DNA of 64,000 bases, from NCBI GenBank assembly GCA_000403315.2, contig KE159639.1, forward strand, positions 285,826 to 349,825, given 5' to 3'. The notes beneath the pieces are model-generated. The model was given only the letters and a program-made list of their open reading frames with translations, was not told where the DNA came from and made no database searches. Origin of the DNA: Lachnospiraceae bacterium A2 (lineage in GTDB: Bacteria > Bacillota > Clostridia > Lachnospirales > Lachnospiraceae). Both the position numbers and the translations under genes were made by a program. Below, in pieces: positions 17,219 through 25,997 of the stretch (position 1 is its first letter; each line of letters begins with the position of its first letter).

Positions 17219-18238
17219 CTAATTAAAGCCAACCACCTTCTGGGAAATTTTGTAAGCCGCAACGGAAATTTTCCTCCCGCCTTTTCCCGGCAGGTTCATG
17301 GCCTGCCCCATAATCCCGTTCCGCAAATGCCAGAACAGGCGCAGGTCATATTCCTTTAAATATTTCCAAAGCTCCCGTTTTTTCTCCAGATTTTCCTTAG
17401 TGCCGGAACGTATCAGCATAATGGTGGACACTACGGTAATAATTTCCAGGTAGTTAAACATATATTTCCGCAGCCTGCGGTTTGGCAGCTTCCACAAATC
17501 CACGGCTTCCACCATCATTTTGTTTACTTTAATCTGCTGGTCAATCCGGCTGATCATCACCTTCTCATTGACGGACTGGTCCTCCCTGCCAATAAAATAG
17601 CGGTAGAAATCCACATTCAGGTAAAACATGTTTTTCACATGGGGCAAGGGCACATAGACAAACAGGTTATCCACATAAAACGTATGCTTGGGAAGCTCCA
17701 GCCCGCATTCCCGCAAAAGCTGGGTGCGGTAAATGACAGAGTGCATCAGGATATACTGCCCCTTACGGAAATGCCTTGCTTCGTTCCATCCGAAAATCTT
17801 TCCTTCCGGCAGGGTTCCCGTGTATTTCATGACTTTTTTGCGCTTTGCCCCTTCCTTTTCATAGACAAAATTACTGATAAGCATATCCAGGGCAGCGCTC
17901 CCGCCGGAAAGGTCCCGCAGGGTATCCAGTACTCTCTGGTATGCTTCCCCGTCTACCCAGTCGTCGCTGTCCACTACCTTAAAGTACAGGCCGGTGGCGT
18001 TGCGGATTCCGGCATTCACCGCCTCCCCATGCCCTCCGTTTTCCTGATGGACTGCCTTTACAATGGTGGGGTATTTCTCCGCATAAGCATCTGCAATTTC
18101 TGCCGTGCGGTCTGTGGAACCATCGTCCACCACAATAATCTCAACATCCTCCCCGCCTGGAAGCAGGGATTCTATGCAATGTTCCATATAATCCTGTGAA
18201 TTGTAGCTTGGAATTGTAACCGATAATAATTTCATCAT
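17219..18238 (-). CDS. Family 2 glycosyltransferase (paralogue of 6525-7547)
   Basis: 339 residues with SVTIPSYNSQDYMEHCIESL, IIVVDDGSTDRTAEIAD and FKVVDSDDWVDGEAYQ (DXD). It shares length and conserved blocks (QENGGHG, LPKHTFYVDN, GREDQSVNEK) with the gene at 6525, so the two arose by duplication. Start ATG at 18238 follows AAGGAG; the open frame to 18289 overlaps the upstream gene. It follows the polyprenyl-phosphate transferase gene by 17 bp and is likely co-transcribed with it. Confidence 0.92.
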   Translation of the reverse strand: MMKLLSVTIPSYNSQDYMEHCIESLLPGGEDVEIIVVDDGSTDRTAEIADAYAEKYPTIVKAVHQENGGHGEAVNAGIRNATGLYFKVVDSDDWVDGEAYQRVLDTLRDLSGGSAALDMLISNFVYEKEGAKRKKVMKYTGTLPEGKIFGWNEARHFRKGQYILMHSVIYRTQLLRECGLELPKHTFYVDNLFVYVPLPHVKNMFYLNVDFYRYFIGREDQSVNEKVMISRIDQQIKVNKMMVEAVDLWKLPNRRLRKYMFNYLEIITVVSTIMLIRSGTKENLEKKRELWKYLKEYDLRLFWHLRNGIMGQAMNLPGKGGRKISVAAYKISQKVVGFN

Positions 18239-18255
18239 TTTTCTCCTTTTTGCCC

Positions 18256-19206
18256 TTAACCAACTCTTTTTATCTGCCCTTCGCTGCACTCACTGACAAT
18301 ATAGTGCGGCCTTTTCTTTGTTTCTGCATAAGTTTTTCCAATATACTGCCCAATAACCCCCAGGCAGAATAATTGTACCCCGCCAATGAAAATCATCACG
18401 CACATATTGGATGCCCACCCCTGTACTGGATCCCCAAATATCAATTTCCTGATGACAATAAACACAATTGCCGCCAAAGAAATCCCCGTACAGCCCATTC
18501 CCATCCAAGATGCAATGCTTAACGGGACTTGTGAAAAGCTGACAATCCCATTCATAGAATATTTCAGCAATTTCCAAAAACTCCACTTCGTTTCCCCTGC
18601 GGCCCGCTTCACATTTTCAAAAGCATACCAATATGTCCGGAAGCCAATCCATCCAAAAATCCCCTTGGAAAAACGGTTCTGCTCCCCCATCGCTACGATT
18701 ACATCCGCCATTTCCTTTTTCATCAGGCGGTAATCCCTAGCCCCGTCCACAATATCAGCATCCGAAATTTTATTGATAAGTTTATAAAACATCCTAGCAA
18801 AAAGGGAACGTATCGGCGGCTCCCCTTCCCTATTTATTCTCCGCGTTGCAACGCTGTCATATTCCCCACTTTCTAAAAACTTCACCATATCAGGGAGAAG
18901 CTCTGGAGGATCCTGCAAATCTGCATCCATAATGGCCACATAATCCCCATTTGCATTGCAAAACCCTGCATACATTGCCGCCTCTTTCCCAAAATTCCTA
19001 GAAAATGAAAGATAACTGGCATAATCCCTTTTTTTGCATATCTGCCGCATCAGTTCCAGCGTATGGTCTTTTGAACCATCATCAATATAGAAAACCTCAA
19101 ATTCATAATCCCCCATCTGCCCTACAACTTCTGAAAGCTTCGCATCAAAGTCCAGAAGGCAGTCCTCCTCATTATAGCACGGAACAATAATGCTAATCTT
19201 TTTCAT
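18256..19206 (-). CDS. Family 2 glycosyltransferase, GtrB/polyprenyl-phosphate type
   Basis: 316 residues. ISIIVPCYNEEDCLLDFDAK, FYIDDGSKDHTLELM, FSRNFGKEAAMYAGF and MDADLQDPPELL are the signature blocks of GtrB/DPM1-like enzymes that load glucose or another hexose onto undecaprenyl phosphate. Two membrane segments (about residues 225-300) close the protein. Start ATG at 19206 follows GGGAGGAAACAGGAG. It is likely the donor-lipid maker for the downstream or upstream membrane proteins. Confidence 0.92.
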   Translation of the reverse strand: MKKISIIVPCYNEEDCLLDFDAKLSEVVGQMGDYEFEVFYIDDGSKDHTLELMRQICKKRDYASYLSFSRNFGKEAAMYAGFCNANGDYVAIMDADLQDPPELLPDMVKFLESGEYDSVATRRINREGEPPIRSLFARMFYKLINKISDADIVDGARDYRLMKKEMADVIVAMGEQNRFSKGIFGWIGFRTYWYAFENVKRAAGETKWSFWKLLKYSMNGIVSFSQVPLSIASWMGMGCTGISLAAIVFIVIRKLIFGDPVQGWASNMCVMIFIGGVQLFCLGVIGQYIGKTYAETKKRPHYIVSECSEGQIKRVG

Positions 19207-19242
19207 CTCCTGTTTCCTCCCAAAAATCATCTGCCAGTTCCC

Positions 19243-20580
19243 CTACCCCCAAACTATATAATCTGTATGGACAATCAAAGAAAGCGCCGCAAACCCAGCA
19301 ACCATTACTGCCATTTTCTGCCTGTCCGGCTTTTCCAGATATTTATTCCAAAGATGCCCAGAAGCAATAACCAATGCAGCCTGCCAAAATAAATAGGTAC
19401 GGGTGCCAGAAATCAGGATAGTGGGTGAAAAACACATCATAAAAACTGTGCCAAACCCAATCCCAAGGGCTGCAAAGAGGAAGATCCCATCCTCATGGTT
19501 CACCTGCCAAACCAGGCATAACTCCCACAATACAAAAGCAACCATCCCAGCATAGAAAAAAAGTGCCAAAACAGACCATCCAGAACCGGGGACATAGGTC
19601 CCTTTCAGCCCCACCGGCTTCACAATATTCACAACGCCCGGCAGGAATTTCTCAATTTCCCCCAAAAAATACCTTACTGCCAACGTCCCAATGATCGGAG
19701 CAAACGCCAGGTATTTTTTCCAGCTTGCCACAGGCATCTTCCATACCGCAATGCAAAGCAGGGACAGAAACACCAGGAACAGATAATTATTGTCAATAAT
19801 GCTATAATGGCAAATAGGCGTAATCCCCATGTCCAATTTGTTCCACAAGGTAAGTTCCGGGAAATCCTGAAAATACGTACTTATCTCAGTCTGCTTGCGT
19901 GCTGCATTCCCCGGGCATGACAAAATAAAAATCAGGCTTGCAATGGCAACAGACAGATAGCCCCATACCCATTTATTAATTTTTATTTTTTTCCATGCCA
20001 TGTAAAGTGTGCAGCAGAAAATACTGGCAAATGACGCTGCTACCCCCTGCTCATGGTTACATGTTAAAACAGCAAGTATAAGCCCAGCCGCCCCCGCATA
20101 CCATTTGATCGGTTGCCCCTGCAAAATTTTTTTCAAGATAAGCAGCATGCCTATGAAACATGCCAAAGGCCACAGATAATTATTAATCGTAGCTATCCAC
20201 CCTGCGCCATTCATGTCTTTCAGGCTGTAGCAGGAACAAAGAAGGCATACCGTACCTGCCAACTGGGCCGTATAATCCTCCTCTGTGAGCTTTGTCAAGC
20301 CATAAAGCAGGAATACCCAGACTGCCACATCCACGATCCTCCAAACTGCCACATGGCTGGTGAAAAAAAGAAGCCCAGCTTCAATCAGAAGCCGGGAAGT
20401 CCAGTCCTGATACCGTTCTGTGAGAAAGCCCATATAAGACGTTTCTTCTAATTGTTCACTAAACCAAATGCTGTCCCCATCCAGCCCTATTTGCGTATGC
20501 CATGCCAAAATCACAAGAGCCGCTATGAAAAATACATAATTCCTTTTGGAAAACTCCTGAAACCTTATTTTTCCCTCCAT
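19243..20580 (-). CDS. DUF6056-like polytopic membrane protein
   Basis: 445 residues with about eleven membrane segments. The early outside loop GLDGDSIWFSEQL followed by YQDWTSRLLIEAGL, and the later SCPGNAARKQ, match the DUF6056 pattern found with O-antigen or teichoic glycosyl-modification genes. Paired with the GtrB-like gene 36 bp downstream, it may be the membrane transferase that uses the lipid-linked sugar. The family has no proven reaction; this is inferred from the pairing. A sigma-A promoter lies at 20633-20661. Confidence 0.75.
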   Translation of the reverse strand: MEGKIRFQEFSKRNYVFFIAALVILAWHTQIGLDGDSIWFSEQLEETSYMGFLTERYQDWTSRLLIEAGLLFFTSHVAVWRIVDVAVWVFLLYGLTKLTEEDYTAQLAGTVCLLCSCYSLKDMNGAGWIATINNYLWPLACFIGMLLILKKILQGQPIKWYAGAAGLILAVLTCNHEQGVAASFASIFCCTLYMAWKKIKINKWVWGYLSVAIASLIFILSCPGNAARKQTEISTYFQDFPELTLWNKLDMGITPICHYSIIDNNYLFLVFLSLLCIAVWKMPVASWKKYLAFAPIIGTLAVRYFLGEIEKFLPGVVNIVKPVGLKGTYVPGSGWSVLALFFYAGMVAFVLWELCLVWQVNHEDGIFLFAALGIGFGTVFMMCFSPTILISGTRTYLFWQAALVIASGHLWNKYLEKPDRQKMAVMVAGFAALSLIVHTDYIVWG

Positions 20581-20632
20581 AGCAAAAAATATTTTCCTTC
20601 CATTTATTCATTAAAATGCAAAACCTTTTCTT

Positions 20633-20661
20633 ATTATACATGCATTTCCCGGATAACGCAA
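20633..20661 (-). promoter_or_regulatory. Sigma-A promoter for the 20580-to-17219 glycan genes
   Basis: Minus strand: TTGCGT (20661-20656), 17-bp spacer, TATAAT (20638-20633), about 50 bp before the start at 20580. The rest of 20662-20880 is AT-rich, holds a small GGGCAAGG hairpin, and no gene is seen in it. Confidence 0.6.
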
Positions 20662-20892
20662 TTTTTTTCCTTTACAAAAAGATAACAAAAAATAAATTTG
20701 TTCATATATTTGTTACACAATTCTCATATTATGAACACACCAAAGTCACATTTCATGGCTATACTAATATCATCAAAACAAAACATTACTTTTTACTTTT
20801 GATTATCTTTTTCATAGCCTTGCCCTTAGGGCAAGGTCCTCCCGTAAAAACAGTGTATCCTCACTTTTTTATATAAATCTTTTTCATATGAA

Positions 20893-20918
20893 AGCCGGTG
20901 CAGAATATCGCACCGGCT
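20893..20918. terminator. Hairpin terminator after mutY
   Basis: AGCCGGTGC (20893-20901) and GCACCGGCT (20910-20918) pair perfectly with an 8-nt loop. The T-run CCTCTTTTT follows on the plus strand; on the minus strand it lies about 40 bp past the mutY stop. Confidence 0.7.
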
Positions 20919-20956
20919 CCTCTTTTTGCAATTATTGCGTTCCCCATATAACGCCA

Positions 20957-22045
20957 TTATTCCGGCAAAAACCTCTCGTTCCCAAGGCGGATATGCATAT
21001 ATTTCGTATAAGCGCCAAAGGCCGCCGGGATTGGGTAACGTTCTTCCGATTCTGCGGTTTCCACAAACAGCAGGCTGCCCTTTTCCTCCGAAAGCTCGTC
21101 CACCCGGACCACATACCCGGCCATATGCCATTCCACATGGGAAAAAATATGCTTGGCAGGGTCCAGCTTCTGGATACGGATGGGGGATAAATTCTGCTCC
21201 TTAACCCAGAGGATTGCTTCTTCCTCCGTCAGGTGCCCGCTGGTATTGGGAAATTCATACATCCCTGCCAGCAGGCCCCTTGCAGGGCGTTTGCGGAGGA
21301 CAATTTTCTCCCCGTCCCGGATGATAAATACTGTTTTTTCCTCTATTTTTCTGGGCTTTGCCTTGCTTTTTACCGGGATTTCCTCCCAAAGGCCGCGGCA
21401 TGCAGCTTCACAAAATCCCTGCCAGGGGCAGTTCCCGCACTGGGGCGCTCCGTTTGGCAGGCAGACGGTTGCGCCTAACTCCATCAGCCCCTGGTTGAAT
21501 GCGCTGGCACGGTCTTTTGGGATAATTTTCAGCAGCTCCTGCTCCACCTTGGTGCGGAAGGGCTGCTTCATAATATCGGAGCTGTCTGCCGCCACCCGGG
21601 TAATAACCCGCAGCACATTCCCATCCACGGCTGGGACCGGGATTCCATAGGCAATGGAAGCAATAGCCCCTGCGGTGTAATGGCCGATTCCCTTTAATTC
21701 CAGCAGCTTCCCATAATCTGCCGGAAGCTGCCCGCCATGCCCTTCCATAACGGCCTTTGCCGCCGTCTGCATATTCCGCACCCGGTTATAATACCCAAGG
21801 CCTTCCCAAAGCTTAAGCAATCTTTCTTCCTCGCACCCTGCCAGCGCCCCTATGTCCGGCAGCGCTGCCGTAAACCGCTCGAAATAGGGCTTTACCGCTT
21901 CTACCCTTGTCTGCTGCAGCATGATTTCTGATACCCATACCCGGTATGGCGTTGGGTCTTCCCGCCAGGGGAGCGCCCGTTTGTTGCCCTGGAACCATTC
22001 CAGCAATGGCTCCACTATTTTTTCTAATGGAAAATCTCCTAACAT
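20957..22045 (-). CDS. mutY: Adenine DNA glycosylase MutY
   Basis: 362 residues from ATG at 22045. Catalytic Glu40 lies in VWVSEIMLQQTRV, the helix-hairpin-helix in LKGIGHYTAGAIASIAYG, and catalytic Asp141 in PAVDGNVLRVITR. Four cysteines in CLPNGAPQCGNCPWQGFC carry the [4Fe-4S] cluster. The C-terminal 120 residues form the NUDIX-like domain that recognises 8-oxoguanine. The enzyme removes adenine mispaired with 8-oxoguanine. An upstream in-frame start at 22105 would add 20 residues without support. A mobile miniature element separates it from the racemase gene. Confidence 0.95.
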   Translation of the reverse strand: MLGDFPLEKIVEPLLEWFQGNKRALPWREDPTPYRVWVSEIMLQQTRVEAVKPYFERFTAALPDIGALAGCEEERLLKLWEGLGYYNRVRNMQTAAKAVMEGHGGQLPADYGKLLELKGIGHYTAGAIASIAYGIPVPAVDGNVLRVITRVAADSSDIMKQPFRTKVEQELLKIIPKDRASAFNQGLMELGATVCLPNGAPQCGNCPWQGFCEAACRGLWEEIPVKSKAKPRKIEEKTVFIIRDGEKIVLRKRPARGLLAGMYEFPNTSGHLTEEEAILWVKEQNLSPIRIQKLDPAKHIFSHVEWHMAGYVVRVDELSEEKGSLLFVETAESEERYPIPAAFGAYTKYMHIRLGNERFLPE

Positions 22046-22133
22046 AATGCCCCCGTCCCTTTGGCTTATCTGATTCAATAATTTTTTTCTTTGCGCATCA
22101 GGCACGGCCGCTTTAGCAGCATAATACCTTTGT

Positions 22134-22187
22134 GATTAGGGTGTCAAAAGGGTGCGTAGCACCAAAGGTGCTTTTGACACCCTAATC
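22134..22187. mobile_element. Miniature palindromic element, copy 2
   Basis: 54 bp from GATTAGGGTGTCAAAAG to CTTTTGACACCCTAATC, nearly self-complementary throughout. CCTTTGT (22127-22133) directly before it is repeated directly after it (22188-22194), the target duplication. It lies between mutY and the racemase gene. Confidence 0.8.
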
Positions 22188-22258
22188 CCTTTGTGCAAAT
22201 GCGCAGCCCTGAACCATATTATAACCGAAAGGCCAAAATTATGCAAACCCATGGGGCG

Positions 22259-23380
22259 TCAGTTGACTGCCACCCGTTCCAGCCGTTCCCCCATCCTGCT
22301 TAAAATCTCATTGCTGATGGTCCCTGCCCACTGCGCCATATCTTCCGCGCGGATTTCCAGTTCCCCGGATTTTCCAATCAGCACCGCCTCGTCCCCTGCT
22401 TTTACGGAACCGGCCCCACTTAAATCCACCAGCATCTGGTCCATGCAGATACGGCCGATCACTGGGGCTATTTTCCCATTGCAGAGCACCAGCCCCCGGT
22501 TGGACAGGTTCCGGGGAACGCCGTCCGCATAGCCAATGGACAGGATGCCGATTCTGCGGTCCCTTTCCGCGCTGTATGTAAGGCCATATCCGGCGCTTTC
22601 CCCCTGGTAAAGCATTTTCACGCTTTCCACCCGGGCTTTTAAGGACAGCACCGGCTTTAGCTCCACGGCCGCATTGACCTGGTCGCTTTTCCCGCTCAAA
22701 ATGCCGTAGAGGGCAATCCCTGCCCTTGCATAATCAAAACACAGCTCCGAATAATTTAAAATGCCATAGCTGCCCTGCAAATGGCATTTAAACCCATGAA
22801 ACCCCCTCCTGTGAAGTTCCTCCGCCACATACTCGAAATGATGGATTTGCTCTAAGGTGTATTCCTGCGCCTTTTCCCCCGCCATGTCAGACACGCAAAG
22901 ATGGGAATAAATCCCTGCCACATGGAGGTTTGGCGTCTGGAAAATCTTTACAATTTCGTCCAAATTGTCCCACCGTTCCCCCAGCCGGTGCATTCCTGTG
23001 TCAATCCCTACATGGACTGTAAAATACCGCCCATCCTGCTGCAGTTCCCTGGCATAAGAAGCGTCCACTACCGTCTGTGTCAGGCGGTATGCAGCCAACT
23101 CCCCAAACTGCCGTGGATGGGTATAGCCCAACACCAGAATTTCACCGGAAATCCCCGCCCTGCGCAGCTCTATGCCCTCAGCCGCAGAAGCCACGCAGAA
23201 ACTTTTTATGCCCTGCTCCTGCAAAGCTTTGGAAACCAGCGCAGCCCCATGGCCGTATGCATTTGCCTTAACTGCTGGCATTAATGCGCAGCCCGCAGGC
23301 AGCAGGCGGCGGAATTGCCTGATATTATGCTTTAAATGCTCCATATTAAGTTCAATCCAAGCCCTTCCCTTTTGGTACAT
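22259..23380 (-). CDS. Serine/alanine racemase, VanT racemase domain as a separate protein
   Basis: 373 residues. PLP lysine 38 lies in MPAVKANAYGHGAAL and the opposite-face tyrosine in AGYGLTYSAERD, so the alanine-racemase fold is intact. Near the C-terminus most alanine racemases have a tyrosine in TINYE that contacts PLP phosphate; here it is TISNEILSR with Asn357. That asparagine is the mark of VanT serine racemases. Start ATG at 23380 follows GGAGGTGG. It lies 67 bp after an acyltransferase-3 membrane protein and a VanG-like ligase, the VanG-VanT order. It probably makes D-Ser (and some D-Ala) in the cytoplasm. Confidence 0.82.
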   Translation of the reverse strand: MYQKGRAWIELNMEHLKHNIRQFRRLLPAGCALMPAVKANAYGHGAALVSKALQEQGIKSFCVASAAEGIELRRAGISGEILVLGYTHPRQFGELAAYRLTQTVVDASYARELQQDGRYFTVHVGIDTGMHRLGERWDNLDEIVKIFQTPNLHVAGIYSHLCVSDMAGEKAQEYTLEQIHHFEYVAEELHRRGFHGFKCHLQGSYGILNYSELCFDYARAGIALYGILSGKSDQVNAAVELKPVLSLKARVESVKMLYQGESAGYGLTYSAERDRRIGILSIGYADGVPRNLSNRGLVLCNGKIAPVIGRICMDQMLVDLSGAGSVKAGDEAVLIGKSGELEIRAEDMAQWAGTISNEILSRMGERLERVAVN

Positions 23381-23447
23381 AAAATCCACCTCCACGATAT
23401 GTTTTCCCTGGCATGGTTAAGGCGCCAGAAGCACCCGCGCCGCAGCC

Positions 23448-24512
23448 CTATGCCTTTTTCCGCAGGCGGGCAATCCCCTGATACCATATAGCTGCCCACT
23501 GCATCCCCTTTGCCGCTGCAAAAGACACAATCAGGGAGCTTACGCAGACAAGCAGGTAGTGGACCAGGGTCTGTTTTACCATCAAGCCCTCCATGTCCAA
23601 TGCCCCTGCCACGCCACGCACCAAAATAATGCAGATAGGATGGATGATATAAATGCACATGGACAGGTCCCGCACCAGCCCAAACGAATCCAGTTCCACC
23701 GAAAGCAGCAGTTCAAACAGGAAAAACATGGTTGGGACCAGCATCAGGTACATGCTGTTGTGCTTCTGCCACTCCATCCCAAAGGTTAGGAGCCCTTCTG
23801 CCAACATGCCTGCCATGGAAATAAGAAACCCTGTGGCTGCCTTTTTCGCAGGGAGCTCCAGCCTTCCATTTGCAGCCAGTACTCCCATCCACAAAAACAG
23901 CGGGGCAAAAAATATTCCGTTCCTGGTATAGGAACTAATGGCAAAAACCCCTTCATACAAAGCTTTCAGGGCCGGAACCTGGCTGACCAGCAGGTAATAG
24001 CTGTCCCCCGCCGTCCCCACAACATACAGCAGGAACGTCACCAGGGAGATTGCCAGAGGGCTGCTTACATGCATCATGCCTATCAGGAGCAAGCACCCCA
24101 GCAGCACCGCCGGAAGGTACCAGAGATGGTAAAACGTCCCGTCGAAAAAAATTTCTTTCAGCCATCCCCCAATGCTGCCGCTCCACTGCTTGGCATAAGC
24201 CTTGACCGGCAGGTACAGCAGGATGCAAACGCCGTATAGGCCGGCCGTTTTCCTTAAAAATTTCCCTGCCTTCTGCCATGCCGCCTGTTCCCGCTCCTGC
24301 CCGCGGCCCACTGATTTCTGGTAAGGGGCCAGCACAAAAAATCCCGTTACCATCAGGAAAAACGGCACTGCAACCCTCCCTGCACAGTATGTCACAAGGA
24401 AATCTGCCGTTTCGCTAAAAACAGACAGGGGCGCCGTGTGGATTGCCACAATCAATAAGGCCGCCGCCAGCCGGAAATTGTCAATTGCCCCATAATTTTT
24501 ACGTCGTTTCAT
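23448..24512 (-). CDS. Acyltransferase-3 family membrane protein, VanT membrane-domain-like
   Basis: 354 residues with about ten membrane segments. AIDNFRLAAALLIVAIHTAP and AVPFFLMVTGFFVL are the acyltransferase-3 signature; the histidine after LLIVAI is the family catalytic His. In VanT serine racemases this same domain forms the N-terminal half, followed by the racemase. Here it ends with its own TAG at 23450-23448 and the racemase starts anew with its own ribosome binding site. It may take up L-Ser for racemisation, as proposed for VanT, or modify a surface polymer. The gene order supports the first idea. Confidence 0.78.
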   Translation of the reverse strand: MKRRKNYGAIDNFRLAAALLIVAIHTAPLSVFSETADFLVTYCAGRVAVPFFLMVTGFFVLAPYQKSVGRGQEREQAAWQKAGKFLRKTAGLYGVCILLYLPVKAYAKQWSGSIGGWLKEIFFDGTFYHLWYLPAVLLGCLLLIGMMHVSSPLAISLVTFLLYVVGTAGDSYYLLVSQVPALKALYEGVFAISSYTRNGIFFAPLFLWMGVLAANGRLELPAKKAATGFLISMAGMLAEGLLTFGMEWQKHNSMYLMLVPTMFFLFELLLSVELDSFGLVRDLSMCIYIIHPICIILVRGVAGALDMEGLMVKQTLVHYLLVCVSSLIVSFAAAKGMQWAAIWYQGIARLRKKA

Positions 24513-24562
24513 TTTTTAACCCATTCCTTTCCCCCTGCCCAGCCACAAAGTGCCCTTTTGCC

Positions 24563-25615
24563 CTACGCATTCCCCAAGATCCGGGACAGGAGCTCCTCAA
24601 AGGAAATCCCTGCCGCTTTCATCATATTCGGGTACCGGCTGTGGGCGGTAAAGCCGGGAATGGTGTTTACCTCATTGAAATATATTTCCCCCTCCGGCGT
24701 CAGGAACATGTCGACCCTTGCAAAGCCGCTGCACCCAAGGCCGCGGTAAATTACCTTTGCCGCCTCCTGTATCTCCTTTGCCTTCTCTTGGGGAATCCGG
24801 GCGGGTACATGGATGCTGGACGTTTTCAGGGTATATTTTTCCGTATAGTCAAAAAACCCTTCCGACAGCTCGATTTCATCCACTTCCCCTACAAAAAGCT
24901 CCTCTGTTCCCAGCACGGCGCAGCCCACTTCAAAACCGGGAACCATTTCTTCTAAAATCACGCAGGAATCATACTCAAATGCATGGGCTACCGCCCCCTG
25001 CAAATCCTCAGCCCTTTCCACTTTTGTAATCCCAAAGGAAGATCCTGCCCGGAGAGGCTTCACAAACAGGGGATACCCCAGTTCCCTGCCCCAAATCCTT
25101 AACTGCATTTGGTTTATCTCCGGATTTGTAACTGTAAAAGCCCTGGGCACATTTATGCCGCACTCCTTTGCCAGCCGGTGGGCCATCCCTTTATCCATGC
25201 AAATGGCAGAGCTCATGGTATTGCAGCCAATCAGGGGGATTCCTGCCAGCTCCAGCGCTCCCTGCACCGTACCGTCTTCCCCGTTTTTCCCATGTAAAAC
25301 AGGCATAGCCCCATCCAATGGAAGCGTTTTTACCCCCTGCCCATCCAGAAGGAGGAGCCCATGCAGCTCCTGATCCGGGGAAACTGCTGCAGGGATGCAT
25401 GTTTCCTGCCTGCACCAGCAGTCCCCCGGGATGTCAGAGGCCTCCCCCTGGTATAAATACCACTTCCCAGACCTGTCAATCCCAATTAAAACTGGTTCAT
25501 ACCGTTCCGTGTCCATGTGGGCTGCCACTGCATAAGCTGACTGCAGGGAAACTTCGTATTCGCTGGAACACCCTCCAAATAATATTGCAATTTTTTTCCT
25601 GTTTTTTCCATCCAT
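24563..25615 (-). CDS. vanG: VanG-like D-alanine--D-serine ligase
   Basis: 350 residues. The N-terminus KKIAILFGGCSSEYEVSLQS, the ATP-grasp core FVKPLRAGSSFGITKV, and the metal/substrate end FNEVNTIPGFTAHSRYPNMM are those of D-Ala-D-X ligases. The omega-loop reads GFFDYTEKYTLKTSSIHVPA, the VanC/VanE/VanG type (EKYTLK) rather than the Ddl or VanA/B type, indicating D-Ala-D-Ser formation. With D-Ser-ended precursors, vancomycin binds cell wall more weakly. The next genes supply a split serine racemase; a VanR/VanS pair lies about 2 kb upstream. Specificity is inferred from motifs. Confidence 0.85.
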   Translation of the reverse strand: MDGKNRKKIAILFGGCSSEYEVSLQSAYAVAAHMDTERYEPVLIGIDRSGKWYLYQGEASDIPGDCWCRQETCIPAAVSPDQELHGLLLLDGQGVKTLPLDGAMPVLHGKNGEDGTVQGALELAGIPLIGCNTMSSAICMDKGMAHRLAKECGINVPRAFTVTNPEINQMQLRIWGRELGYPLFVKPLRAGSSFGITKVERAEDLQGAVAHAFEYDSCVILEEMVPGFEVGCAVLGTEELFVGEVDEIELSEGFFDYTEKYTLKTSSIHVPARIPQEKAKEIQEAAKVIYRGLGCSGFARVDMFLTPEGEIYFNEVNTIPGFTAHSRYPNMMKAAGISFEELLSRILGNA

Positions 25616-25734
25616 TCCTGTGGCTCTCCTTCTCTTGTATCCTTTTTCATTTATGGGTATCTTACCCGCTGCAAATGACAGGCTGGTGACTTTTTTATAA
25701 CAAAACTGTCACTTTATGCACCTGGCCCATTGCC

Positions 25735-25884
25735 GATAAAAAAGAATCCTGCTTTGCAGGATTCTCCGCCTGTGGCGGGTCGCTTTGCGACAGATTTCAT
25801 ACTCGCCGCAGTGCGATAAAAGCTTTTTTATTCTATAGGAAAGATACTTTCACGCTTTAGCGTGACAAGGCCTTTCCTATAAGA
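25735..25884. repeat. Composite palindromic repeat cluster
   Basis: Holds GAATCCTG-CTTTG-CAGGATTC, a GCGGGTCGCTTTGCGACAG hairpin, and an ATAGGAAAG/CTTTCCTAT palindrome (about 25834-25880). The same modules, in varied order, occur at 29815-30204 and 35570-35668. No gene lies in 25616-25997. Confidence 0.6.
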
Positions 25885-25885
25885 T

Positions 25886-25929
25886 AAAAAACCTGTCCCA
25901 TACATAAATTGTACGGAACAGGCGTTTTT
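25886..25929 (-). terminator. Terminator after the 25998 gene
   Basis: Minus strand: GGAACAGG-type arm pairs with CCTGTCC, flanked by AAAAAC and ending in TTTTTT. It follows the stop of the DUF6809-like gene by about 70 bp. Confidence 0.65.
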
Positions 25930-25997
25930 GTTGCTTTAATATTCTGTTGTTTCTTTCTTAAGAAAACCTAAAAGAATTTTCATATTTTTATGAAGAT

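Noticed and set aside
23332-23658. Frameshifted link joining the acyltransferase and the racemase into one VanT
   Set aside because: The acyltransferase ends with a normal family-length C-terminus and the racemase has its own AGGAGG-like site and full N-terminus, so two genes are more likely than one frameshifted gene.
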